Positions 27,072 to 36,314 of a stretch of DNA of 64,000 nt are shown piece after piece. The translations under genes were made by a program, and so were the position numbers. Source of the stretch: Phycisphaerae bacterium (GTDB taxonomy: Bacteria; Planctomycetota; Phycisphaerae; UBA1845); contig JAJDDY010000061.1 of NCBI GenBank assembly GCA_029260075.1, positions 1 through 64,000 of the forward strand, given 5' to 3'. How positions within the stretch are numbered: the stretch's first letter is position 1; each line of letters begins with the position of its first letter. The notes beneath the pieces were generated by a model, which worked only from the letters and a program-made list of their open reading frames with translations, did no database searches and was not told where the DNA came from.

Positions 27072-29258
27072 ATGGAGAAATCGCCCGTGTCCAACTCGTC
27101 ACAAGGCACGTTCTTAGGCCACCCCAAAGGGCTCTACGTTCTGTTCTTCACGGAAATGTGGGAGCGATTCAGCTACTACGGCATGCGTGCGCTGCTGCTG
27201 CTCTACATGGTCGACTACTTCAAGTGGACGCAGGAGGACGCATCGGGGATCTACAAATGGTACACATCATTGGTCTACCTAACGCCGCTTCTCGGCGGTT
27301 ACTTGGCCGACCGAGTGCTCGGCAATAAGTGGGCCATCGTCATCGGCGCGATTCTCATGTCCGTCGGACACTTTCTGATGGCCTTCGAAGATATCTGGAT
27401 GTTCTACATGGCGCTGGGGTTCCTGATCATCGGCAACGGGTTCTTTAAGCCCAACATGTCCGTCCAAGTCGGGCGTCTCTATCCGCAGAACGATCCTCGT
27501 CGCGACGGCGCGTATACGATTTTCTATATGGGCATCAATTTGGGCGCGTTCCTGTCACCGCTGGTTTGCGGTGCTCTTCGCGACACGCCCGGTCTCGGTC
27601 CGCACTGGGGATTTGGCGCGGCCGGCGTCGGGATGGCGATCGGCTTGGTCACCTACTTGATCGGCCTCCCTTGGATCAAAGAACTTCCCGAATCGGCCGT
27701 CTACGAGCCGCCCGAAGGAGAGGAAGCGGGGCAGGCTGCTAACGAGCACATCATGACGGAAGCCGAAGCCGAAACGGCGCCATCTGCGGTGGCTACTTTT
27801 TCACGACTGTCACCCGCCATTTTTACACTGATAGGTGTGGCCTTGCTGATTGGATCGCCGGCCCTTTGGCTGATGAACCTCGTAAAATTTGATAACTTCA
27901 TCGCCATGGAAATTGCCGCGATTGTTGCGTTTATCGGAGGATGGATTCTCAAGCACCTGAGTATGGCCGTTCGAGATCGGGTGTTGGCGATCTACGTGCT
28001 TTCCGTTTTCGTCGTGTTCTTCTGGGGTGCCTTCGAGCAAGCCGGCAACGCGATGAATGTGTGGGCGGACCAAACGACAAACCGCTACCTTACCGAAACG
28101 CCACGGATCCCGGACGTTTACCCACAAACACCCGTCGACCTGGACGAACAAGGCTTCGCGGAGACGTTGAAGTCCGCGTTCTCGAAGCTTACGGCGATCA
28201 ATCCCGTCTTGACTACATCTTTCCAATCGATCAACGCGTTGGCCATCGTCTGCTTCGCGCCAATCTTCGCGTGGTTGTGGCTCTTCCTCGCGAGACGCCA
28301 CGTCAATTTATCCATCGCCGGGAAGATGTCGATTGGCGTCTTCATGCAAGGAATGGCGTTTGCGTTGATGATCTGGGCCGTCAGCTACGAAAACGGATCG
28401 AGCACCACAAGTCTTGCGGCGCTTCCACCACGCTTTGAGATCGATGGCGGTGGCGCCGTTGCGTTCTACGACGTTCCGGACTTCGGTGACGACGAGGGAT
28501 TCGAAGAATTCGAGCGGGGCGACCTGCCCGAGGAAGAAATGATCGCCCACGGGGGACGCCTCGTTCACGATAGCTCGTCCGGTAACCTCAACATGCACGG
28601 AGTGCTCAACGCCAACCATCGTGACCGAATGCTGCGAGCGACAGTGCCAACGGACTTTGTTGAGGCGGTATGGGAACTCGCCCGCAAGAGTAACGCGGCC
28701 GAGACTGCGGCCGAGGAAAGCGGAGAGGAAAGATTCGAGATACAAGTCACGCTTGACCAACTTCCGCCCGGGTTTGACGCCAAGTACCTTCAGGGTTTCA
28801 AGGCCGAGGATCTTGTGTTTGACGCGAGCACGCGCACGTTCACCGTCGGCACAGTGTTAGCGGACAAGGACTACAAGCAAATTCTCGTCGCCGGTGCCAA
28901 CCCTGAGTTCCGCTCTGCGTTGAACGACCTCTATCTCAAGTCGTCGAAGTTCCGCGTGAGTTCCTGGTGGTTGGTCTGGTTCTACATTCTATGTACACTT
29001 GGTGAGTTGTGTCTTTCGCCGGTCGGACTATCCATGGTCAGCAAGCTTGCACCGCGGCGCTTCGCCACAATGCTGATGGGGATGTGGCTGTTGACGAGCT
29101 TCTTCGGCAACTTCACCGCCGGTCTCGCCGGTGAGAACTGGGAGAAACTGGCACCAACGAACTACTTCTTCTACATCACGCTAGCCTTGGTGGGCGCGTC
29201 GTTCGTTTGCTTCTGTCTCATCAAGAAAGTGACATCCATGATGCACGGCGTGAAGTAG
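27072..29258 (+). CDS. POT/PTR2-family peptide:H+ symporter with large extra-loop insert
   Basis: 728 residues from the ATG at 27072 (the frame is open upstream but not similar). The N-terminal POT signature FTEMWERFSYYGMRALLLLY lies at about residues 24-43, followed by the FFKPNMSVQVG motif near 120 and many hydrophobic helices. A hydrophilic, acidic insert of about 180 residues spans about 450-630 (encoded 28420-28960), after which the C-terminal helices resume (VSSWWLVWFYILC). Typical POT proteins are about 450-550 residues; the insert probably forms an extracytoplasmic domain. The expected cargo is di- or tripeptides taken up with protons. The family is common in Planctomycetota and specificity cannot be told from sequence. 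Confidence 0.88.
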   Translation: MEKSPVSNSSQGTFLGHPKGLYVLFFTEMWERFSYYGMRALLLLYMVDYFKWTQEDASGIYKWYTSLVYLTPLLGGYLADRVLGNKWAIVIGAILMSVGHFLMAFEDIWMFYMALGFLIIGNGFFKPNMSVQVGRLYPQNDPRRDGAYTIFYMGINLGAFLSPLVCGALRDTPGLGPHWGFGAAGVGMAIGLVTYLIGLPWIKELPESAVYEPPEGEEAGQAANEHIMTEAEAETAPSAVATFSRLSPAIFTLIGVALLIGSPALWLMNLVKFDNFIAMEIAAIVAFIGGWILKHLSMAVRDRVLAIYVLSVFVVFFWGAFEQAGNAMNVWADQTTNRYLTETPRIPDVYPQTPVDLDEQGFAETLKSAFSKLTAINPVLTTSFQSINALAIVCFAPIFAWLWLFLARRHVNLSIAGKMSIGVFMQGMAFALMIWAVSYENGSSTTSLAALPPRFEIDGGGAVAFYDVPDFGDDEGFEEFERGDLPEEEMIAHGGRLVHDSSSGNLNMHGVLNANHRDRMLRATVPTDFVEAVWELARKSNAAETAAEESGEERFEIQVTLDQLPPGFDAKYLQGFKAEDLVFDASTRTFTVGTVLADKDYKQILVAGANPEFRSALNDLYLKSSKFRVSSWWLVWFYILCTLGELCLSPVGLSMVSKLAPRRFATMLMGMWLLTSFFGNFTAGLAGENWEKLAPTNYFFYITLALVGASFVCFCLIKKVTSMMHGVK

Positions 29259-29320
29259 GGTGAAGTTCTGGACCGAAGCACGCACGAGAGTGCGGTGGCG
29301 CCGTTCGCCAAACTGACTTA

Positions 29321-30031
29321 GTGAAGAGCAAAGACTACAGAAATCTGTTCGAGTGGCGCGGCGACACGCCGTGGTTCCGCGGTCTGCCCGTGCAGCTTCG
29401 CCGCATCAGCACCGGCGCAGGCACCGTGATCATGGCCGGTCTCAAAGACGCCGCCGATTTACTTGATCAACCAGACTTCGCCGAGCGGTTCATCAAGGAC
29501 GACATCGCCCCTTACGGCATGGAGCTTTGGCCGTCGTCCCTGATATTGGCCGAGGAATTGCTCGCGACGGATCCGGGAATGGGACGCACGGCGCTCGACC
29601 TTGGCTGTGGACTCGGATTGGTCTCGATCGTCGCCGCGCGTTGCGATTGGTGTGTCACGGCGTCTGACCTTGACGACCTATCACTTCGTTTCGCATCCTA
29701 CAACGCCTCGCTCAACGACGTGGACATTGAAGCGTTCACAAACATCGATTGGCACAAGCCAAGTTCGACGACCACGTTCGATCGCATCTTGGCGGCTGAC
29801 GTGTTGTATCAGCGCATGGACCACGTCCCGATACTTCGCTGCATCGAGGGCTTGCTTAGCCCCGGCGGCACGGCGTGGGTGTGCGATCCCAACCGATCCA
29901 TCGCCGACGGGTTCGCGGACACAGCGCGGGAGTATGGATTTTCCGTACACGTAGCCTCCCGATCCATTGCGCGCCCAACCGAGAAGCTGGTAGCCGGGCG
30001 TATCTTCTTTCTTGAACCACAGAAGGCGTAG
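29321..30031 (+). CDS. class I SAM-dependent methyltransferase (METTL-like)
   Basis: 236 residues from a GTG at 29321. SAM-binding motif I is ALDLGCGLGLVSIVAA (about residues 89-104) and the adjacent acidic residue lies in ASDLDDLSLRFA. The pre-motif stretch APYGMELWPSSLILAEEL is characteristic of the METTL/nicotinamide-N-methyltransferase-like group, which includes protein lysine methyltransferases. A later motif, FDRILAADVLYQR, also fits this family. The substrate is unknown. It follows the transporter by 62 bp on the same strand. An ATG start a little downstream is possible, but the GTG gives the usual pre-motif length. Confidence 0.8.
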   Translation: MKSKDYRNLFEWRGDTPWFRGLPVQLRRISTGAGTVIMAGLKDAADLLDQPDFAERFIKDDIAPYGMELWPSSLILAEELLATDPGMGRTALDLGCGLGLVSIVAARCDWCVTASDLDDLSLRFASYNASLNDVDIEAFTNIDWHKPSSTTTFDRILAADVLYQRMDHVPILRCIEGLLSPGGTAWVCDPNRSIADGFADTAREYGFSVHVASRSIARPTEKLVAGRIFFLEPQKA

Positions 30032-30368
30032 TCGCACAGGCCTCGGTCCCGATAACGCGCAGCGTGGCCATTCCTTTGCGGCATCGCTGGTCGAGCACAT
30101 TCGCTAAGGCCGATGTCACGCGCAGCATAGGCACCCGTCGTGCCCATGGCGTATCGCAGGCTCAGGTCATACCCATTTCGCGCACACCGTCGGTTTCACT
30201 TGACTCCTCCACAAGCCGATGTTAGTATGGTGACCCGATAGTTTGGGCTGTTCGTCCTCCTATCTTTACCGTGTCGTATGACTATCTTTGACCGGCACCT
30301 TGCGAAAACCGCGCTGCGTGCTCTGCACTCCGACCGCGGTTTTCGCCACGCGCCTGTGGAAACATGCT
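30032..30368. other. intergenic region before rnc
   Basis: 337 bp. Apart from the promoter-like pair at 30200-30228 I see no gene. The reading frames on the minus strand overlap the methyltransferase gene and have no recognisable similarity. Confidence 0.4.
30200..30228 (+). promoter_or_regulatory. sigma-70-like promoter for rnc
   Basis: TTGACT at 30200-30205, a 17-base spacer and TAGTAT at 30223-30228. Spacing and both hexamers are close to consensus. It would start transcription near 30235, about 130 bases before the chosen rnc start. Confidence 0.55.
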
Positions 30369-31082
30369 GTGAGCGATTCATCACCTGCGCTACGCGCTCA
30401 GGAAATCATCGGACACACCTTCAACGACCCAGACCTTATCGAAATCGCGCTAACGCACGCCTCATGCGCCAGCAACCGCCTCGATAGCAACGAACGGCTT
30501 GAGTTTCTTGGAGACGCTGTCTTGGGGCTGGTCGTCTGCGCCGAGCTGTACAGCCGCTTCCCGAATTGGCTTGAGGGCGACCTAACCAAGGTGAAGTCGA
30601 TGGTAGTGTCGCGGCGGGTTTGCGCTGAGATTTCGGACGAACTCGGGTTGACCGAGCTACTCATACTCGGCAACGGTTTCGACGCGCGCGGTGAACTCCC
30701 GACTTCGCTTCGTGCGGCGGTCTTGGAGGGTGTGATCGGCGCCATGTTTCTTGACGGTGGGTATGAGGTCGTAGCCCACTTCATCCGACGGTCTGTTTCC
30801 CACCACATCGATACGTGGGCCGCTGGCGAGAAGCGTGAGAACTATAAATCAGCGCTACAGCAGCACGTCCAGCGACACTTCGCCACAGTCCCGCACTACG
30901 AAACATTGGACGAGCAGGGTCCGGACCACAGCAAGTGCTTCGAAGTGTGCGTAATGATCAACAACCGCCGATTCCCCAGCGCCTGGGGCCCGAGCAAGAA
31001 GGACTCCGAGCAAGAGGCTGCACGGCGGGCGTTGGCGATGCTACGAGACGCCGGCGAAATCGGCGTCAATTTGCCGACGTAG
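30369..31082 (+). CDS. rnc: ribonuclease III
   Basis: 237 residues from the GTG at 30369; a TTG at 30288 would add 27 non-conserved residues. The catalytic RNase III domain carries the signature NERLEFLGDAVLGLVVCAEL (acidic metal-binding residues, about 37-56) and a C-terminal double-stranded RNA-binding domain (about 163-230: NYKSALQQHVQ, SKKDSEQEAARRAL). It cleaves double-stranded RNA in rRNA maturation and mRNA turnover. Length matches the E. coli enzyme (226). The signature occurs in the usual order with a second acidic patch EGVIGAMFLDGGYE. It stands alone rather than with era or acpP, and a repeat block follows it. Confidence 0.93.
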   Translation: MSDSSPALRAQEIIGHTFNDPDLIEIALTHASCASNRLDSNERLEFLGDAVLGLVVCAELYSRFPNWLEGDLTKVKSMVVSRRVCAEISDELGLTELLILGNGFDARGELPTSLRAAVLEGVIGAMFLDGGYEVVAHFIRRSVSHHIDTWAAGEKRENYKSALQQHVQRHFATVPHYETLDEQGPDHSKCFEVCVMINNRRFPSAWGPSKKDSEQEAARRALAMLRDAGEIGVNLPT

Positions 31083-31139
31083 CGCATCGCCGTCCCCTCG
31101 GCAACCGCGGGTGCTATGTCACACACCGAACGACGAATT

Positions 31140-31280
31140 TACCGAGCCGCGCCCGTAAGGAAGCGGACTATTCACTGATCTACCGAGCCGCGTCCGTTAG
31201 GAAGCGGACGTTTGAAATCCAGTCGCGACAGCTCAAAAACGCTCCTTCACGGTCACGGCTCGGATCGGATGAACCCGTCG
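31140..31280. repeat. tandem family D REP-like elements
   Basis: Two direct arms (GAGCCGCGCCCGTAAGGAAG at 31144 and a close variant at 31185) are followed by a partly inverted one ending in TCGGATCGG. They lie in the 31083-31554 spacer downstream of rnc. No gene was recognised in the remaining bases except the possible N-terminal extension of the next protein. Confidence 0.75.
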
Positions 31281-31554
31281 CTCGCCAACCCCAATGTCCA
31301 TGTCAGCGTGAGCAACTCAGAGGAATAGAGCACCCGGAACGCGTTGACAGCATTATCAGCTCCGGTATCGCGGTCAGGTGCGCGACTGCTTGGTGAGACC
31401 GCTTCCCCCGGGTCAAACTGCGCGACCTCGCCCCGAACTCAAGCCGACCACACCGCAGGACCACGTCACTCAAGTCGGCCTTGCCGACTTCCGAAAAACA
31501 ATCGGAAGCAAGGATGCTTGCGCAACTGACAAGGCCCTCCACGTACCGAGTTTC

Positions 31555-32502
31555 ATGAATCGACCGAACGCGCATCTGGTAGTCGACCGCCCCGCCGCGG
31601 CATGCGATGTGCGCGCCGACTTGCATAGCCCCACCGTAGATTCCGAGCCCCACTGCGATGACGACGTCGACCGCGCCCGATTGATCGACCTGGAGGATCA
31701 GTTTCGCCGCGCCCGTAGTCTGCAACAGCGACTTCAAGCTGCGACGCCTATGATGCCCGATGGCGTGCGAACGTACTCGCGAGATTCCGCCGAGATGGGC
31801 GGAGATTTGTACGAGGCGGTTCGACTCGACGATACGCACATTTCCATCTTCTTGGGCGATGCGACCGGACACGACCTGGTCGCCAACGTGCTCGCGAACT
31901 TCGTCCGCCGGTGGCTTCTCGAAGCTGACTCGGCCGCATCCTCCCAACGCTCCATGGACCCTACGGCCAAACTCCGACGCATCAACGACCGTCTGATTCG
32001 CGCATCGCTCACCGATTGTCAGTTCCTTTCGGCGATCCACATGATCTACGATGAAGAGACACGCGTGCTTCGATGGGCACGAGCCGGTGCCCCCTACCCG
32101 ATTCTCGTCCGAGCGGACGGGCAACCGCGACGTATCATTACCAGTACCGGTCCGCTGCTTGGCGTGGTGGACAATGCTTCGTTTGAGATCGGCGAACTTC
32201 AACTTGAACCCGGCGATACGATCGTGCTGCACACGGACGGGATCGACGAACTCGAAGCTGATCAACCCGCGCACAGCAGTGATGTTCACGCCGATCTGCG
32301 TCCTTGGCTTCGCGCCGTGGAAACGGCGGGTGCCGACGCGTCTTTCAAAATCCTCGCCGAGCAGCTCACCCGATCTTGCACCGGAACGTCGAATGTCGAC
32401 GATGTCACCGTCGTGACGCTAACGGCGAACGCGATCGTCGGCGACGAACTTGAATCTCCAGCCCCAGCGGTAAGCCAAACGACGCACGCCGTTTCCGTCT
32501 GA
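31555..32502 (+). CDS. PP2C/SpoIIE-type serine phosphatase (RsbU-like)
   Basis: 315 residues from the ATG at 31555; an alternative GTG at 31378 would add 59 unconserved residues, so the start is uncertain. After a helical lead, the SpoIIE/PP2C domain fills about residues 60-290 with its metal-binding acidic residues in MGGDLYEAVRL, IFLGDATGHDLV, LHTDGIDELE and NVDDVTVV. Such enzymes dephosphorylate anti-sigma-factor antagonists (RsbV-like) or similar targets in partner-switching regulation of stress or envelope responses. No PAS, HAMP or receiver domain is fused, so any sensory input must come from another protein. No anti-sigma gene is adjacent. Confidence 0.85.
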   Translation: MNRPNAHLVVDRPAAACDVRADLHSPTVDSEPHCDDDVDRARLIDLEDQFRRARSLQQRLQAATPMMPDGVRTYSRDSAEMGGDLYEAVRLDDTHISIFLGDATGHDLVANVLANFVRRWLLEADSAASSQRSMDPTAKLRRINDRLIRASLTDCQFLSAIHMIYDEETRVLRWARAGAPYPILVRADGQPRRIITSTGPLLGVVDNASFEIGELQLEPGDTIVLHTDGIDELEADQPAHSSDVHADLRPWLRAVETAGADASFKILAEQLTRSCTGTSNVDDVTVVTLTANAIVGDELESPAPAVSQTTHAVSV

Positions 32503-32696
32503 CCAAGACCCGTTCCGTTCCTGCGTTGCTCCCTCCCCCCGCGCCGACAAGCCAACAAGATCCGGCCAATCTCCGGCATAGAGAAAGACCTCACGCACGA
32601 GCACAAGGCAACCTCAGACCGACCGAAGTGCCGAAAACCGAATTCGATGTCCAAAAATCGGTGGATGTAGGCACGGTCCTGAAGTACGTTGAAGGC

Positions 32697-33761
32697 ATGA
32701 CGATTTCCCTGCCCTCAATCGATCAGATGGACGAAGCTTTGCGACGCCGCGACGCCGCTTTTGACGGCATATTCTACACCGGCGTGCGCACGACGGGCAT
32801 TTTCTGCCGACCCTCTTGCCCGGCGAAAAAACCGTTGCGGACGAACATCGACTTCTTCCGCTCGGTGCATGACGCCCTGCTGGCTGGGTTTCGCCCGTGC
32901 AAACGCTGTCGACCCATGGATCGCAATGGCGCGTCGCCGCAATGGGTCAAGCGTTTACTGGCGATGGTCGATGCCGATCCGACGCGACGATGGACCGATA
33001 CCGATCTGCAATCGACCTCGATCGACCCAACCCAAGCACGTCGACATTTCAGCACGCACTTTGGCATGACGTTTCAAACCTACCACCGTTCTCGCCGGAT
33101 GGGGTTGGCGCTGGCTGAATTGCAGCGGGGCGCGGACATCATGGACGTAGCCCACCGGCACGGTTTCGCTTCGTGTAGCGGTTTCCGAGCGGCGTTTGCT
33201 CGGACGTTTGGTGTACCGCCCGGCGCGGGGCGAACGGCCAAGTGCATTCATACGACTTCGATCCCAAGCCCACTCGGGCCGCTCATTGCTGGCGCCACCG
33301 ATGAAGGCGTTTGCTTGCTGGAGTTCACCGACCGGCGTGCGCTGCGCAATCAAGTGAAGACGCTGCAGAAACGCCTCGATCGCTCCATGTTGCCCGGCGT
33401 CAACGAACCGCTGGAGCAGCTTCGCGCAGAGCTTGGTAGCTACTTCCGCGGCTCGCTGAACCGCTTCACCGTGCCGATGGTGCTCCCCGGCACACCGTTC
33501 CAACAAACGGTTTGGCGCCGGCTGATGCAAATTCCTTATGGTTCGACCACGTCATACGGACAACTCGCGCGCGACCTCAATCGCAACGGCGCCCAGCGCG
33601 CCGTGGCCCGCGCGAATGGTGACAATCGATTGGCCATTCTGATCCCCTGCCACCGCGTGGTCGGTAGCGACGGGCAGTTAACCGGTTACGGCGGCGGGCT
33701 TTGGCGTAAGAAGTTTCTTCTGGACCATGAGCGACAGTATCGCAGCACGCTCGCTACGTAG
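32697..33761 (+). CDS. ada: bifunctional Ada: methyltransferase and transcriptional regulator
   Basis: 354 residues from the ATG at 32697, equal to E. coli Ada (354); the upstream frame is not conserved. The N-terminal Ada domain has the four-Cys zinc site (GIFCRPSCPAKK near 38, PCKRCRP near 68), with the first Cys as methyl acceptor. A middle AraC-type helix-turn-helix covers about 90-170. The C-terminal MGMT domain holds the active-site PCHRVVG (near 322) and the AraNG-type loop. It repairs O6-methylguanine and phosphotriester damage and, when methylated, activates alkylation-repair genes. No AlkB or AlkA gene lies next to it. Clear promoter boxes were not identified. Confidence 0.93.
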   Translation: MTISLPSIDQMDEALRRRDAAFDGIFYTGVRTTGIFCRPSCPAKKPLRTNIDFFRSVHDALLAGFRPCKRCRPMDRNGASPQWVKRLLAMVDADPTRRWTDTDLQSTSIDPTQARRHFSTHFGMTFQTYHRSRRMGLALAELQRGADIMDVAHRHGFASCSGFRAAFARTFGVPPGAGRTAKCIHTTSIPSPLGPLIAGATDEGVCLLEFTDRRALRNQVKTLQKRLDRSMLPGVNEPLEQLRAELGSYFRGSLNRFTVPMVLPGTPFQQTVWRRLMQIPYGSTTSYGQLARDLNRNGAQRAVARANGDNRLAILIPCHRVVGSDGQLTGYGGGLWRKKFLLDHERQYRSTLAT

Positions 33762-33837
33762 GCTTCATGGAACGCCCTCACGCGAAACAGAAGTCGCGGC
33801 GTGTTTCCAGTACTCGCAGCAGTGCGCTCGCAGGTGA

Positions 33838-33966
33838 AGACCGCTTCCTTACGGGCGCGGCTCGGTTCATCGGAAGCCCTCTAGTGGGTTTCTTCGCACG
33901 CTCTTATTGATCATATGGCACCCGGCGATTCGACTCCCCCACGGCTAAAGTCATGGGCCACCCGCT
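33838..33966. repeat. family D arm and family E element between ada and tsaB
   Basis: 33838-33867 is a single family D arm (CCGCTTCCTTACGGGCGCGG) and 33921-33966 a family E copy inverted relative to 15802-15847. Both lie between convergent genes ada and tsaB. Confidence 0.75.
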
Positions 33967-34016
33967 CACATGGAAGACCCCGCCGCATCCGGAGGGCGGG
34001 CCCTTGCCCCAAACCG

Positions 34017-34742
34017 CTATGGTTGATTCCGCTGGCGCCACTTCTCTTCTGCTTCGGGCGGCCTGATGTACGTGGGAACGAGCGACCGGTAGTCGGTGAA
34101 CGATCCGGCGGCTTCGAGCTCGGCGCCGAGGGAGAAAACGGTCTCTGCTCTTGGCCGAAAGAGCGACTCAGGAAGAACGGTCCAACCGGCGGCGTGGATA
34201 GCGTCCGCATGAAGCGAAGCGCCGTCACCGACGACAGCTCCGCCGGTCCCGCCGTGTTCGTTCAAAAAACCCTCCGGAGCCACTTCTTCCGGTTGAGCCA
34301 TAGTTTCGTATCGATCGCCGCGATATGCGAACAACGCGGCGTATACGTGGTGACGCTTGGCGTCGACCATGACTGCGAGTCGCGAAGGCCGATCGGGCAC
34401 GTCCAGGGCGTTTTGGGCGATTACGTCCAGCGTCGGAACCGTGACGACTCGAACACCGCCGGCGAACCCCAGCATCCTGGCTACGGTCACGCCGATGCGC
34501 AACCCCGTAAAGCTACCCGGACCGCGTGAGACGAACACTGTGCGAAGCGCCTGAGGGCTCACACTGCGACGACTGCACAAGTCCGCGATCGCGGGCAAGA
34601 ACTCTGCGGCATGGCGGCGCGGGCCTGAGAGTGTGACACTGTCCACAACCTTGCCCGCCAGACCGAGGGCGGCGCTTCCGATATCGCTGGATGTTTCCAG
34701 GGCCAGAGCGTAGGTCAGATCGGTCTCGTTGACGGTCATCAT
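34017..34742 (-). CDS. tsaB: tRNA N6-threonylcarbamoyladenosine protein TsaB
   Basis: 241 residues from tandem ATGs at 34742 and 34739 (the upstream frame to 34784 looks spurious). The ASKHA fold begins with ALALETSSDIGSAALG, and the conserved SRGPGSFTGLRIGVT lies near residue 72. TsaB is the scaffold partner of TsaD and TsaE, which attach the threonylcarbamoyl group made by TsaC to A37 of tRNAs. TsaC is encoded at 39649, but tsaD and tsaE are not in this window. Catalytic residues are not expected in TsaB. Length (about 230) is normal. It is divergent from the phosphoesterase gene. Confidence 0.9.
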   Translation of the reverse strand: MMTVNETDLTYALALETSSDIGSAALGLAGKVVDSVTLSGPRRHAAEFLPAIADLCSRRSVSPQALRTVFVSRGPGSFTGLRIGVTVARMLGFAGGVRVVTVPTLDVIAQNALDVPDRPSRLAVMVDAKRHHVYAALFAYRGDRYETMAQPEEVAPEGFLNEHGGTGGAVVGDGASLHADAIHAAGWTVLPESLFRPRAETVFSLGAELEAAGSFTDYRSLVPTYIRPPEAEEKWRQRNQP

Positions 34743-34850
34743 GGACGGTGATGATACAAATATCGACGGGATCGTGTACCCCACCGTGTAATACCGCTGT
34801 CAGTTCTCTGAATATGCTGGTGAAACGGCCCCGTCAATTTTCTCTGGTGA

Positions 34851-34879
34851 TTGACGAAACGCCGTGACACCCGTACATT
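34851..34879 (+). promoter_or_regulatory. sigma-70-like promoter for the metallophosphoesterase gene
   Basis: TTGACG at 34851-34856, a 17-base spacer and TACATT at 34874-34879. A short hairpin (AGATTC/GAATCT) follows in the 5' leader near 34911, ahead of the GTG at 34973. Confidence 0.45.
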
Positions 34880-34972
34880 CGGCGGTTCTTGGCGACATCG
34901 ACAACGCCCGTAGATTCGCCGTGAATCTGCGGCGTCTCATCCCTTGGAAAACTGCGGTACAGGTAACGACCG

Positions 34973-35797
34973 GTGTATGCGGTAATCTCTGACATCCATG
35001 GCAACCTCGAAGCACTCGAGACCGCCCTTGGCTATATCGAGCAACGATCGATCAAGAAAATCCTCTGCCTCGGCGACGTGATCGGCTACGGCGCGAGCCC
35101 TAAGCAATGCCTCGACCTGGTCATTGAGCGGTGTGCATTGGTCCTTTGCGGCAACCACGACCAAGCCGTGTTCTACGAGCCGACGAATTTCAACATCGGC
35201 GCGGAGCGTGCCGCCTATTGGACACGGCAAGCGTTGGAGGAGGAAACGAACAAGGCCGATCGTGACAGGAGGTGGGCAGCCCTCGGCCGCATGCCCCTGC
35301 GCAGCGAAGTCGATGGGCTGATGTTGGTTCACGCCGCGCCGCGACGCCCGATCAACGAATACCTCTTTCCTGAAGACGTGTACACGAACCCAAGCAAGAT
35401 CATCGAGAACTTCAAACGGCTCAAAGATCACCACATGGCCTGCCTGGTCGGCCACACGCATGTCCCCGGCGTGTTTCTGGACGATCCATGTTTCGACTCG
35501 CCGGACGAGCTTCCCGAAATGGGTTTCTACTCCATCACGTCCGACGAAAAAGCCATCATCAACGTGGGCAGTGTCGGTCAGCCGCGCGATCGAGACCCAC
35601 GGTTGTGCTTCACGATTGTCCACGAAAACGGTGAATCGCCCGAGGGTTATGACCCACCCGAAGTCGACGAAGACGAGATCGTCATCACGATGGAATTCGT
35701 TCGTCTAGAGTACGACATCGAAAAGTCAGCCCGAAAGATCTACGACACGCCGGAGCTTGACGATTTTCTAGGGACACGCCTGTTCGAGGGACGCTAG
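34973..35797 (+). CDS. calcineurin-like metallophosphoesterase
   Basis: 274 residues from a GTG at 34973 with an AGGTAA ribosome-binding site. The metal-binding motifs come in order: SDIHGNLEAL at the N-terminus, LGDVIGYG near 35, GNHD near 61 and VGHTHVPG near 160. This is the YfcE/diadenosine-tetraphosphatase-like branch; family members hydrolyse phosphodiesters or dinucleotide polyphosphates, and no specific substrate can be named. The acidic C-terminus (PPEVDEDEIVITMEFV) is a short beta-extension. It lies apart from obvious operon partners. Single-domain and cytoplasmic, with no signal peptide. Confidence 0.88.
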   Translation: MYAVISDIHGNLEALETALGYIEQRSIKKILCLGDVIGYGASPKQCLDLVIERCALVLCGNHDQAVFYEPTNFNIGAERAAYWTRQALEEETNKADRDRRWAALGRMPLRSEVDGLMLVHAAPRRPINEYLFPEDVYTNPSKIIENFKRLKDHHMACLVGHTHVPGVFLDDPCFDSPDELPEMGFYSITSDEKAIINVGSVGQPRDRDPRLCFTIVHENGESPEGYDPPEVDEDEIVITMEFVRLEYDIEKSARKIYDTPELDDFLGTRLFEGR

Positions 35798-36314
35798 CCG
35801 TCTATGACGTCAGACTGTTGTTCTGATGCACTGCAGCCGCCCTGTCGGCGCCGATGGGCTTCGTACAGCCCCATTTGACAATCGCCTAGGAATCACCCGC
35901 CAAGAGCCGCTACCACCGCTGTGGCACACGGTTGAACTGCCCTGGGGCGACGGCGGAGCACGCTTCGTCGCCTACAGCCACCTGCCGACAGGATGCAAGA
36001 CCGATAGGGCGGCGCCAAGACCGATGTGCGGTGCCCCATTCCTCGCGTCACCGTGTAATGCACCACGTTGAAGCACAAGTGTCCTGTGACGCGAAGCGTA
36101 GAGAGCTGGTGGTCTTCCCGTGAGCTATCCGTCCCCCACGCTTCGCCAACGGCGAAGAATGGGGCACCCGCTTGAGAAGTCGCGTTTGCCTATGCCGGCA
36201 TGCACGCACCGCCTCAATTCAGGGGCGCTGGAGTTGCACGTCGGACCGAAAACACCTAGAGTTTGGGTTAGGGAATGGCACCTCAGAGCGACAAGTATCG
36301 ATAGGAGACGCTTG
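35798..36314. other. intergenic region before the M16 genes
   Basis: 517 bp without a recognised gene. Two facing segments, GCGGTGCCCCATTCCTCGCG near 36028 and a complementary GGCGAAGAATGGGGCACCCG near 36150, could pair. The 5' part of the longer open frame starting at 36120 shows no similarity, so I start the protease at 36315. Confidence 0.35.

Noticed and set aside
34017-34529. Plus-strand ORFs antisense to tsaB
   Set aside because: The minus-strand TsaB has the SRGPGSFTGLR motif; the opposite frames are shadows.
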